From assembly GCA_014799785.1 (NCBI GenBank), contig JAAVHI010000004.1, forward strand, positions 82,824 through 146,823: DNA of 64,000 bases, written 5' to 3'. The DNA comes from Ruminococcus sp. GTDB lineage: Bacteria > Bacillota > Clostridia > Oscillospirales > Ruminococcaceae. Below are positions 1 to 9,400 of this stretch, piece by piece. Position 1 is the first letter of the stretch, and the number at the start of each line of letters is the position of its first letter. The notes beneath the pieces are model-generated. The model was not told the origin of the DNA. It saw only the letters and a list, made by a program, of their open reading frames with translations, and made no database searches. The translations under genes and the position numbers were made by a program.

Positions 1-1904
1 CGAATGTCATGGCTCATATTCGAGAGGAAAGTGGTTTTCGCCTGATTTGCGTGCTGAGCCTGCATCAAAGCGTCCTGAAGCGCACGCGTCTGCTCCCGCT
101 GCTTTTTAACCTGCTCGGTAATATCCTTTGACACCACCAGCGCGATAATGTCGCCGCTCAGCTCGTCCCTTGTCATAACAAAGGACTGGCGAATGCATAT
201 CTGGTCGTCGCCCGATATTGCCCAGTAGTCAACGTCCGCTTCCGTCCCGCCGCGTTCAAAACGTTCCCTGAGTACGTCAACGTTTATCACTGCGGAATAA
301 TCCTCCAGTGATTCGGGCAGAACGAAGTCCTTCCATTTTTCAAAGCACACCGAAGCCTTGCAGGGAGGTTTCAGTCCCGATCTTTCAAGCAGAGATATCT
401 GTCCGCTTTTTGTAGTGCGGATTATATCGCTTTCGATCAGATCCTTTGTGATGTTGACCTCAAAGCTGCCGCACGAATTAGCCGTGACGGCAGTCCTGTA
501 CTGAAGCTCCTTGCGGTTCATTACGGACTGCTCCTCCTGCCTGCGGAGCTCCTCGGTTTTCATGGCGGTAACGTTCTGACGGATAAACAGTATTTTTGCA
601 GTCCTGCCCTCGTTTCTTTCAATGCTTATGGCAATGATGTGCTCCCAGTCTTTCCTGCCGCCGCGGGAAACATGGCACTCATATGTATAGGTATCCTGCT
701 CCGCCAGCTTTTCTGTTATGGAATCAATGCTGAAAAGCTTTAAAAATTCTTTTTGCTTGTCCTCGCCTATTATGCAGTGAGAGTAGCTTTCCGTTACCTC
801 CGAGTAATCTCCCTCTATGTCAATGTTGTCGGACGTGTCTATACCCGATGTGCACGAGCAATGTCCCGTTTCCATATCCACCGTAAAATACTGGGAGGAA
901 AACAGCGTGTTCAAGCCTCTCAGCACATAGTTTGCACTGCGGTTTTCTTTTTCCAGCAATCTTCTTTTCCTGCGCGCACTCATGATAAGATAAATAATAT
1001 ACGCCGCCGCAAATGCCACAAGAACCGCCTCAAGCCGTATTCCCGCAAGATTTGCTTTGTTTACCATGTTCCGTGTAACGCTCTTCGGAAAGGTCTGCAC
1101 CAGCACATAATCGTATTTTGGAAGATACGACACACAGATATTGTCCGTCTGACTGCCCCTATCGCAGGAAAACGCACCCTTGCCGCCGTTCAGGAATATG
1201 TCCCTTGCCTGCTCCGCGGCGTTGCTGTCGATAATGCCCGACTGCTCCAGCTCGTCGATCAGAGGTATGCTGTAGTCCTTGCCGTCCGAGCTTGAAATTA
1301 CCGTTCCGTCGGGAGTACACAAAAACGTATCGGACGTCTCGCCGAAATAGGTGGTAGTAAGTATATCCTGCAAATATTCGTCCGCAAGATATGCGCCGCT
1401 GATAACGCCGATTATCTCTCCCTTAAAGCTGACGGGAGCGTAAAAAGTAATCCTTGTACCGTCGTCCGAAAGACGGGAATCAAACACTACCGATACGCCG
1501 CTTTCGCCGTCCATGCCGCGCCTGTAGTACACGCGGTCGGACGAATCGCCCGACCTGCCGTCCGCCGTATGGGTCACGCCGTCAGTATCCGTAAAGCGAA
1601 CGGTATCATACGCCGAGTGATCCTCTATCTCCCTGATAAGCTCGGTGCTGACCTCGGGCGCAGTCAGTGTGGTGCCGAAGAAATGAGCGTACGTATTTAT
1701 CAGATCAAGCGCGCTGCTGAACTCCTCGTCCACCCGCCCCGCGATCTGACTCATAGCGTCATCGGCGTAGCTCCTGTTCTGCTCCGTGATCCTTTCCCTG
1801 TTCTGCGTGGTGTACCAGAAAAACAAGACGACAACAGCGACCGTCATAAAAACAGCCGGCAATATCTGCTTAAATATTTTTCCGGTTTTTCCATTCTCAT
1901 TCAT
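1..1904 (-). CDS. Sensor histidine kinase, 3' end cut by window edge
   Basis: The first 634 codons of a membrane sensor kinase; the rest lies beyond the window start. Visible order: transmembrane segment at about residues 10-32, an extracellular sensing region of about 250 residues with Cache-like character, a second transmembrane segment near residues 280-302, two PAS-like regions, a coiled segment, and the dimerisation helix whose motif SNMSHDI puts the phospho-accepting histidine at residue 632, just before the edge. The catalytic ATPase domain, and perhaps a receiver, must follow outside. The ATG at 1904 is preceded by AAAGGATAGG and by its own promoter (1994-2022). The extracellular ligand cannot be told from sequence. 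Partner regulator not in the window. Confidence 0.85.
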   Translation of the reverse strand, partial: MNENGKTGKIFKQILPAVFMTVAVVVLFFWYTTQNRERITEQNRSYADDAMSQIAGRVDEEFSSALDLINTYAHFFGTTLTAPEVSTELIREIEDHSAYDTVRFTDTDGVTHTADGRSGDSSDRVYYRRGMDGESGVSVVFDSRLSDDGTRITFYAPVSFKGEIIGVISGAYLADEYLQDILTTTYFGETSDTFLCTPDGTVISSSDGKDYSIPLIDELEQSGIIDSNAAEQARDIFLNGGKGAFSCDRGSQTDNICVSYLPKYDYVLVQTFPKSVTRNMVNKANLAGIRLEAVLVAFAAAYIIYLIMSARRKRRLLEKENRSANYVLRGLNTLFSSQYFTVDMETGHCSCTSGIDTSDNIDIEGDYSEVTESYSHCIIGEDKQKEFLKLFSIDSITEKLAEQDTYTYECHVSRGGRKDWEHIIAISIERNEGRTAKILFIRQNVTAMKTEELRRQEEQSVMNRKELQYRTAVTANSCGSFEVNITKDLIESDIIRTTKSGQISLLERSGLKPPCKASVCFEKWKDFVLPESLEDYSAVINVDVLRERFERGGTEADVDYWAISGDDQICIRQSFVMTRDELSGDIIALVVSKDITEQVKKQREQTRALQDALMQAQHANQAKTTFLSNMSHDI

Positions 1905-1993
1905 AATAAACCTATCCTTTACCATGGCTGAAAGACCGTTTGCTCCCCTGCCTGCCGGACGGAAAACATCAAGTCGCGGTTATGCTTAAGAAT

Positions 1994-2022
1994 ACTGTAA
2001 CAAAAATCGCCGTGCATATCAA
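1994..2022 (-). promoter_or_regulatory. Promoter of the sensor kinase
   Basis: Reading the minus strand: -35 TTGATA (2017-2022), 17-base spacer, -10 TACAGT (1994-1999). The start codon lies about 85 bases downstream. No terminator hairpin is visible between uvrC and this promoter. Confidence 0.6.
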
Positions 2023-2052
2023 CAGATATTTTCTTAACGTTTTTTATATACT

Positions 2053-3882
2053 TTAAAGCTCGTTCTGCACAAACTCGTACACCTGCTCCGCAAGCTCCGT
2101 ATTGATACCCGCCGCCTTTGCGATATCCTCAACGGAAGCCCTTTTAAATTCCTCGCGGGTCTTGAAAGCGGTAAAAAGCTTCTGCGCCTTTTTCTCGCCT
2201 ATGCCTTTTATTTTTGTCAGACCGCTTTCTCCAGACTGCTTTCTGTGCTTGCTCCGCTGATAGGTTATGGAGAACCTGTGTACCTCGTCCTGAATGCGGG
2301 TAACAAGCATGAACGCGCTTTTCGTCCCCGAAATGGATATCTCCGAGCCCGACGTTGCAATGGCGCGGGTGCGGTGGTTGTTGTCCTTGACCATGCCGAA
2401 TATTGGTACGGTCACACCCATCTGGCGGAGAATAGGTTCTACCGCGTTCACCTGACCCTTGCCGCCGTCCAGCAGAATAAGGTCGGGCATACGGCTGAAG
2501 CCCTCGTCCTTTTCGTTTTCGTCCAGACCGTGCTTGAAGCGCCGTTCAAGGACTTCCCTCATGCTTGCGTAGTCGTTCTGTATTGCGGTCTCCTTTATGG
2601 AGAATTTCTTGTACGCGCTTTTAAGCGGACGACCGTTCTCAAAAACCACCATTCCCGCAACCATTGATGAGCTGCCCAAGTTGGATATGTCGTAAGCCTC
2701 GATATAGCGTGGCGGTTCGGGAAGTCCGAGAATTTTTCCCAAAGCCTCTAGCGCAACTATCTCTTTGCCCGTCCTACCCACCTTTATGGCAAGACTTTCG
2801 CTTGCGTTTGCCTTCGCCATCATTATCAGCCGCAGACCCTTTCCCCGCTTTTTTGAGGAAATATCCACCGCCCGTCCGCACCGCTCTCGCAGAAGCTTTT
2901 CCACCATTTCTGCGTTGGGAAGCTCCTCCTCGGTGATGATCTCCCGCGGTATCCGCGACGAATTGGAATAGTACTGCAAAACAAAATCTTCAAGCATATC
3001 CGCTTCGCTGTCAAGCGCACCCAAATCAAATTCGGCGCGGTCGTAAAGACGTCCCATACGGTACACCAGAACCGCCGCGCAGACGCTTTCGCCGTTTTGG
3101 GCAACGGCAATAATATCCGTGTCCCGCATATCGTCGTCCATAATCTTCTGACGGTCTGCGGCGCGCTTTATGGCCGATATCCTGTCCCGAAGCCGTGCCG
3201 CAAGCTCGAAATCAAGCTCCTCTGCGGCTTTGGTCATCTGCTCTGTAAGCGTCTCCACCGAAGCCTCCGAGCCGTTCTGAATGTACTCCACCGCCTGCTT
3301 GATTATCTTCCCGTACTCCTCCGCGGTGATGTCTCCAGAACAAACTCCCATGCACTGCTTGATGTGATTGTTAAGGCAGGGGCGGTACTTTCCGATGTCC
3401 CGCGGAAAAACCCTCTTGCAGGTTGGGAGCATAAACACCTTGTTGACCTCCTCGGCAGCCTGCTTTGCAACAAACGCGCTTGTGTACGGACCCAGATATG
3501 TCCCCTTACCGCTTTTCTTCATTTCGGCGGTAATGCGGGGGAACTCCTCGTCGGAAATTTTAATATAGCTGTAGCCCTTGTCGTCCTTTAACAGAATGTT
3601 GTACTTTGGCATATGCTGCTTTATCATGGAGCATTCCAGCACCAGCGCTTCGTACTCGCTGTCGGTGACGATAAAGTCGTAATCGTTAACGTGGGAGACC
3701 ATCTGCGCCACCTTGGGGGTATGGTCGGGATTTTCGCGGAAATAGCTTGTCACCCTGTTTTTCAGGTTTTTAGCCTTTCCGATATAGATGATATTCCCGC
3801 CCTTGTCCCTCATTCGGTACACCCCGGGAGAGGTGGTAAGCTTTGCGGTTTTTTCCCTCAGGTAGGGGAGCCTTTCATTCAT
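2053..3882 (-). CDS. uvrC: Excinuclease ABC subunit C (UvrC)
   Basis: UvrC makes both incisions during nucleotide excision repair in complex with UvrB and damaged DNA. The 609 residues match the usual length. An N-terminal GIY-YIG nuclease domain is visible (GVYRM near residue 20, IIYIGKAKNLKNRV near 30-44), then four Cys-rich positions around residues 155-181, a UVR motif (AAEELDFELAARLRDRI) that binds UvrB, the RNase H-like second nuclease (YDISNLGSSSMVAGMVV; LLDGGKGQV), and C-terminal helix-hairpin-helix repeats (IKGIGEKKAQKL). The ATG overlaps the stop of the upstream acetyltransferase by four bases (ATGA), with GGAGG as ribosome site, so the two are translationally coupled. uvrA and uvrB are not in the window. 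Confidence 0.97.
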   Translation of the reverse strand: MNERLPYLREKTAKLTTSPGVYRMRDKGGNIIYIGKAKNLKNRVTSYFRENPDHTPKVAQMVSHVNDYDFIVTDSEYEALVLECSMIKQHMPKYNILLKDDKGYSYIKISDEEFPRITAEMKKSGKGTYLGPYTSAFVAKQAAEEVNKVFMLPTCKRVFPRDIGKYRPCLNNHIKQCMGVCSGDITAEEYGKIIKQAVEYIQNGSEASVETLTEQMTKAAEELDFELAARLRDRISAIKRAADRQKIMDDDMRDTDIIAVAQNGESVCAAVLVYRMGRLYDRAEFDLGALDSEADMLEDFVLQYYSNSSRIPREIITEEELPNAEMVEKLLRERCGRAVDISSKKRGKGLRLIMMAKANASESLAIKVGRTGKEIVALEALGKILGLPEPPRYIEAYDISNLGSSSMVAGMVVFENGRPLKSAYKKFSIKETAIQNDYASMREVLERRFKHGLDENEKDEGFSRMPDLILLDGGKGQVNAVEPILRQMGVTVPIFGMVKDNNHRTRAIATSGSEISISGTKSAFMLVTRIQDEVHRFSITYQRSKHRKQSGESGLTKIKGIGEKKAQKLFTAFKTREEFKRASVEDIAKAAGINTELAEQVYEFVQNEL

Positions 3883-4397
3883 TCCGAATACCTCCGAACA
3901 TCGATCACCGTTTTTCTGACGTACTGCATTTCCCGAAGCGGTTTTCCGCCGATATTGTCGTCAAGATATTTTCCGTTCGGGACAAAGCCCTGCTTTTCGT
4001 AAAAGCGTCTTGCATTAGTATTTTCCTCCAGCACCCAGAGAAATATGTCCCGAAAGCCCATTTCCTCAAGTCCGCGAATAGCTTCGGCAAAAAGCATTTT
4101 TCCGTAACCCTTTCCCATATGGTCGGGCAGAAGATAAATAGACACTATTTCGCCCCGGCCCGCCATGTCCTCGAAGCGTGAAGGACAAAAGCTTGCCGTG
4201 CCGACCATTTCGCCGTCCTCGGTAACTATGAGCGTGCTGATATTCGGTTTGTCCGCAGAAGCCGCCCATTGTCCTTTCGGTATGCTGTCAAGATAATCCT
4301 GCGGGATTATTCCCTTGTAGGCGAACCTCCAGCTTTCCTCATATAGGCGGCTCAGAGCGTTTCTGTCGTCATCTTCGCGAAGTCTGCGTATTTCCAT
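3879..4397 (-). CDS. GNAT-family N-acetyltransferase
   Basis: A 172-residue acetyltransferase of the Gcn5 fold: it would move an acetyl group from acetyl-CoA to an amine of an unknown substrate. Visible: N-terminal strand MEIRRLREDD, and the acetyl-CoA loop around residues 93-105 (YLLPDHMGKGYGKMLF, the R/Q-x-x-G-x-G/A motif with GKGYG), then LEENTNARRFYEKQGF, the classic final helix-strand of the fold. The ribosome site AAGGAG starts right behind the terminator hairpin of the upstream lipoprotein gene (4410-4435). The stop overlaps the uvrC start. Substrate unknown. Confidence 0.9.
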   Translation of the reverse strand: MEIRRLREDDDRNALSRLYEESWRFAYKGIIPQDYLDSIPKGQWAASADKPNISTLIVTEDGEMVGTASFCPSRFEDMAGRGEIVSIYLLPDHMGKGYGKMLFAEAIRGLEEMGFRDIFLWVLEENTNARRFYEKQGFVPNGKYLDDNIGGKPLREMQYVRKTVIDVRRYSE

Positions 4398-4409
4398 ATT
4401 ATCTCCTTA

Positions 4410-4435
4410 AAAAGGGTACCGTTCGGTACCCTTTT
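4410..4435 (-). terminator. Rho-independent terminator after lipoprotein gene
   Basis: Perfect 11-bp stem AAAAGGGTACC with 4-base loop, so a run of T follows on the minus strand. It lies directly between the lipoprotein stop and the ribosome site of the acetyltransferase, leaving no room for a separate promoter after it. Confidence 0.85.
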
Positions 4436-4450
4436 GTTTTGGTTTAGTTT

Positions 4451-6241
4451 TTACATCGGTATCGGATAGCAGCCGATATAAGTTCCCTGCTCCGCAAGCT
4501 CCTGCTGCTCGTCAGCGGAAAGCTGTTTTTTCAGATTATCGGGGATAGGATCTTTCGACCAGATCACATATGTAACGCTGTATGCCAAAGGATCAAATTC
4601 GCCGTATACATATGCGTCTCCGTAAAAATAACCGGAAATGTCGAACTCCTCTCCGCCTGAGTTAATGATCACGCTGCTGCCCGAAAATTTACCGCCCGAA
4701 GAAGGTTTATTTCCAATACCCATATAGTAAGCCGTTTCCGACACAGCCCTGTGATACCTCTCGGCGGTATCATTTGCGGAAGATATTTTGGACTTCCGAA
4801 TATAATTGCCCATTGCGCTGCCCGGAGCAGTTTCCTCCATGACCGCGGTAAAGTCGCTTTCGATATTTTCAAGCAGAGTATCAAGCTCCTCCTCGGTAAT
4901 GTCGAGGAATTCTTTCTCCGCGTCAAGCGCAGGTATCGTTCCGCCCTTTTCAACGGTAACAACTCCCTTTGGCAGATATGATACCTCTGTCGAACCGTTT
5001 ACCGCGGAAATTCTGTCCAGCGTTATTTCAAAGGATTTTTTGTCCGTTTTTACCGTACCCTCAGCCTTGCAGGAAATTTCCGCATCGGGAATGTCAAAAG
5101 TAATAGTGTAATTCTCTCCGTCCCTGTTGGAAGCAAGGGTCGCAAGTTCGCTTGTTTCTCCGTTGTCGACAAGAGAAAATACTGTCTCCGAGCCGTTGTC
5201 ATTCATTGTTATATCCGCAGCGACTGCATACTCCTCGCCGTCTCCGATTACGCCCGCCTTAAAGCTTTGCTTGTCGGAATTTTCAGGGTCTGCGCCGTAA
5301 AGAACGTCCGCGTAAAAGCACATATTCTCTCCGTCGGCAGCAGCCAGAAAATCTATATCGGACATCATAAGCATATGGCTCTTGCTGTTTACATAGTGTA
5401 CGACCTTGATGCTGCAATCGTCCAGCTCGTCAAATGTTGACATGATCTGCTCTTTCATTTCGTCCTTGGTGTAGTACTCAAAATCCTGCTCGTCGGCGTA
5501 TTCGTCCAGGTACAGGTCGATAAGCTGTTCAGCCATGGAAACGATATCCTCTTTCGCAAAGCTGTAGGTAACTATATTCGCGCTTACAGTCTCGCCGCCG
5601 ATATCCGATTCCACATTTTCCTCGGTAACGGGAGGGTGCGCCGCCATGTAGTCCTCGACTATCGCCGACAGCTTATCTGCGGACTCCGTGTCCTCCTCCG
5701 CGACAGAGGATATCTCCTCTATGTACTGCATGAACGTATCGTAATCAGACTGCCACATAGCGTACTCCGAACCAGAATCGGGAGCAAAAATTGAAGCCGC
5801 CAGTTTTTCCGCAAAGCCCTCAAAGGTCACATCGTAGACGTGTCTACCGGAATTTCCGTCAGTGCCGAACTTCAAGCCGTCCCTGCCTGTGTAGAGATAA
5901 ACCTCCGCGGAAGTCCCCTCCGTGCCTGTCAGCTTATAGACCTGAGCGGTTTTTTCGTCCTTTTCATTAACGTATAGTTCTCCGCTGAACTGTACGCCCT
6001 CAACTTCAAAGTTCAGCTTGAAGGAGCCGTCCTCGCAGGCTTCCTGCAAAAGCTTGTGCTCCGCCCCGAAGCCACTGCCCGCAACGGCTTTCATTGTGTT
6101 CTCCTGCGCCATGGAAATGTACTCCGCGGGCTGCTCGCTGAGCATTTTCGAGTAGTTTGTACAGCCCGACATTGTCAGCATGACCGCTGCTGCTGCCGCG
6201 CCGCAAGCAGCCGCTTTAAGTCCTCCCAAAATCTTTTTCAT
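4451..6241 (-). CDS. Large exported lipoprotein, function unknown
   Basis: 596 residues. A signal peptide with lipobox TMSGC puts the lipid-bearing cysteine at residue 27, so the protein should be anchored on the outer face of the membrane. The rest is acidic, beta-rich in appearance, with many Asp/Glu and no transmembrane helix. I recognise no catalytic motif or named family. The ATG at 6241 is chosen over an in-frame start six codons earlier because GGAAAGGAATTATC sits correctly in front of it. It has its own consensus promoter and terminator, so it is a single-gene unit. Confidence 0.8.
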   Translation of the reverse strand: MKKILGGLKAAACGAAAAAVMLTMSGCTNYSKMLSEQPAEYISMAQENTMKAVAGSGFGAEHKLLQEACEDGSFKLNFEVEGVQFSGELYVNEKDEKTAQVYKLTGTEGTSAEVYLYTGRDGLKFGTDGNSGRHVYDVTFEGFAEKLAASIFAPDSGSEYAMWQSDYDTFMQYIEEISSVAEEDTESADKLSAIVEDYMAAHPPVTEENVESDIGGETVSANIVTYSFAKEDIVSMAEQLIDLYLDEYADEQDFEYYTKDEMKEQIMSTFDELDDCSIKVVHYVNSKSHMLMMSDIDFLAAADGENMCFYADVLYGADPENSDKQSFKAGVIGDGEEYAVAADITMNDNGSETVFSLVDNGETSELATLASNRDGENYTITFDIPDAEISCKAEGTVKTDKKSFEITLDRISAVNGSTEVSYLPKGVVTVEKGGTIPALDAEKEFLDITEEELDTLLENIESDFTAVMEETAPGSAMGNYIRKSKISSANDTAERYHRAVSETAYYMGIGNKPSSGGKFSGSSVIINSGGEEFDISGYFYGDAYVYGEFDPLAYSVTYVIWSKDPIPDNLKKQLSADEQQELAEQGTYIGCYPIPM

Positions 6242-6301
6242 GATAATTCCTTTCCGCATAAATCGCTAAACAACGTAATATGCACTGATCGTTCTTTAAA
6301 A

Positions 6302-6330
6302 ATTATACACCCGCAAAGCTTTTCTGTCAA
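6302..6330 (-). promoter_or_regulatory. Consensus promoter of the 596-residue lipoprotein
   Basis: Minus strand: TTGACA (6325-6330), 17-base spacer, TATAAT (6302-6307): perfect match to the housekeeping consensus. Predicts strong constitutive transcription. Confidence 0.88.
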
Positions 6331-6411
6331 TCGTTCGGACGCCCCCTGCGCCATTTTTAACACAAATGCCAAATCAAAGCCGAACCCGCGCCTCCGAATT
6401 GTACAAAATAA

Positions 6412-6441
6412 AAGCGGGCCGGACTTTAAACCGACCCGCTT
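6412..6441 (-). terminator. Terminator after the fibronectin-III protein gene
   Basis: Minus-strand stem AAGCGGG(T)CGG / CCG(G)CCCGCTT with an 8-base loop followed by TTATTTTG, just after the stop codon at 6448. Confidence 0.8.
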
Positions 6442-6447
6442 GTAAAA

Positions 6448-9400
6448 TTATCTTTTTTCAACGCTCTTTATGCGATATCTTTTTTTGCCGCCCTGTACGA
6501 CCTTAAGCTTTTTGTTGTGGGGCATGATGTCGGGAAGCGTGGTTGAAAGAAGCACTCCCGAATTGAAGATTCCCGCAAAATCGCCGTTTATGATTCCTCC
6601 GCCCGAAGAAATATCCTGAATATGCTCCTTGTAGATTACAAGCGCATAGGGGGAGAAGCTGGAGCATACGAACTGAACGCACCATACGTTGTCGATATCC
6701 ACGATAGCGCATGGCAGAACTTCAAGCGTTGTGTCCGCGGTACGGATCCAGTCCTCGGCGGAATCATCCGCTGTGATCTCCTCGGTATCCACCATTCCGT
6801 CGCCGATATGGACAACCGTGATGTAGTCGCGGTAAGCGATAAGCCTGTCGGGGATAGGCATGGTTATCGTCACGGTATAGCCGGGATTGGGATCAACCTC
6901 GATCTTTGTACCCTCTTTATAAATGCTTATATCGAAAGGATAGATTATGAAGCTCTTCAGTCCGTCAGCGTAATTTTTAAGCACGTCCTTTACCGCATCG
7001 GTGGATTCCTTGTTTGTGGTAAAGTAAACGTCTACAGCCTCGTCAAATGCAGCGTGGTTTGCGCTGGCGTCAATATACTCACTGTGGGAGATACCATAAG
7101 GAGTAGTACCTCTTACGTTAAGAGCTGTGTCTATATCGGTAATAGAACCCGTTGAGGGAGTTGCCGTTACCGACATGGAGTACTCACCGTAGAATCTTTC
7201 ACCGTTTACGGTCTTGTAGGGAGCGACCATATAGGTGTACTTCTGACCGTTTTTAAGTCCCGTATGTGAGTACTTGGTTCCGCTTATAACGGTTATAGGC
7301 TCAAACTCCATTGTTTTGGAATTGTAGAGATAAACAACGTATCCCTCCGCGCCTTTGACGGCTGTCCAGCTCAGGTCAACCTGACGGTTTCCCGCCGTTG
7401 CGACAAGGTCTATTACCGCGTTGATGGAAATTCCCGTAGTAATAGTTATAGACTTTGTAGGACTGCTGTATACTCTTGTGCCGTTTACTGTCTTATAGGC
7501 AACGACGTAATACGTCCAGCTGTCGCCGTTAATGAGGTTTGTATGAACGTAAGCGTTCCTGCTCACATCAAACTGATAGGAGCGTCCGCCGCCGTAAGCG
7601 TAAACTATATAGCCCTCCGCGCCTTTGACTGTCGACCATGTCAGAGAAGCCTGACCGTCTGTAGTCACTACATTGAAGTCCTTTGGAGAGTCAAGCTCGT
7701 CGCCTATCGTAAAGTTAAGGTGATTGGACTCGTCAAAGCTGTAAACTCTTTCGCCGTTTACTGTTTTATAGGCTTTTACATAGTACTCGTATCTGTCGCC
7801 GTTGCTGAGACCTGTATGCTGGAAGCTCGTTTTGCTGATATCGACCTCCTGCCAGCCTCCGCCGTTTCTGCGGAAATACAGCACGTAGCCCTCTGCACCC
7901 TTTACCGCCGTCCATGACAGATTAACGATTCCGTCGGTAGTTGTTCCCGAGAAATCCTTGGGAGCGTCGAGAGGTACTCCGACGATTACCCACACCTCAT
8001 CAGACTGAGGACCGTAAACCGGTTCGCCGCTTACTTCCTTATAGGCTTCGACATAATATGTATATCTGTCGCCGTTGTTAAGTCCGGCATGAATATAGGA
8101 AGGACTTGTCACATCGAAAACGGTTTTTTCGGTGTAGTCGGTGGTCTCTCCGTTTTTCTTGACATATTTGTAGTGCAGCTTATAGCCCGAAGCGCCTGAT
8201 ACGGCATTCCAGCTTATATTTACAGTTCCGTCTGTAGTGGTAGCTTTAAGGTTCTGCGGTGTGGTAAGTGCCTGACCGATCCTGATCTTGACCTTGTTGG
8301 ACTCCTTGCCCGTTACCTTCTGCGGGTTCTGAGGGTCTCCGCCGATAGCGATCTCCTTGTAGGCAACTACCCAATAGGTGTAGACCTTGTCATTTTTAAT
8401 ATTTGTATGGGTGTAGGTGGTTCTTTTCAGTCCGCCGATAACGCCCTGGGGATCATCGGGGTCGTTGCTTGTGTAGTGCAGATCGTATCCTGTCGCACCC
8501 GAAACAGCGTCCCAAGAAACGACAGCCTGGCCGTCGGAGGAAGTTGCTCTGACGTTCATAGGAGTATCAAGAAGAGTGCCGACAGTTGCACGCGCGATCT
8601 TTGACCACTGTGTGGTGATCTGTTCGGAGACTGTATTTTCGTCCTCCATTGATCTCATATCCACAACTGCGCGGACTCTGTACTCGTATCTGTCGCTGTT
8701 ATAAAGGTTATCGTGTACATAAGTACGGTTGGGACCGTTATAAATAGTTTCCCACACACCGTCGTAATCAACGGTCTTGTTGTCCTCGTCATGGATACCT
8801 GTCTGTCTTGCCTGAAGCTCATAGCGTTCCGCGTTATTGATCGGATCCCACTCGATGGTGACCTGACCGTCTGCGCTGGTTACCTTATTTATTACGGGAA
8901 CGATCTTTTTAAAGCTGTCGAGCCTGAACGTAGTGTTTGTGTAGGTGTATCTTTTTGCGTAAAGGATATGCACCGCGCTGGAGCCGGACTGGATATCGCG
9001 GTGTGCTACAGCATAGTAATAGTATGTTTTGCCTTCTATGATATCACTGTCGGAATATGTATTGGAATTTACAAAAGCCGACTGCATGATCTTCAGATTG
9101 AAATACGCCTTGTTTCCGTCGCGGGTCGCAGTTTTTGCGAGCCACTCGCCGAACGTGCTGTAAGGATTGTCTATGCCGTGGCTTTTCAGATACTCGTCTG
9201 TTATCTCCTCGCCCTCGGTTCTGAAAAGGTAAATTCCGTCGTAGTTGTTGTCGCCGCCCAGATGTGCAACGTTGATCTCATAGAACGTGCTTCCGCTTGA
9301 GGATACTCTCTGAGTTGCGGTTATATCCGGAGTAACGGGAGCTGTGTAAAGATCCTTGCCGTTTCCCACGGGGTTGCTTGCGCTGGTGATCATGCCTGCA

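Noticed and set aside
1569..1931. Plus-strand reading frames near the left edge
   Set aside because: They lie opposite the sensor kinase, whose reading frame is open with clear domains to the window edge.
7150..8900. Periodic DNA repeat resembling a CRISPR or satellite array
   Set aside because: Period is about 300 bases and in frame; it encodes fibronectin type III domains.
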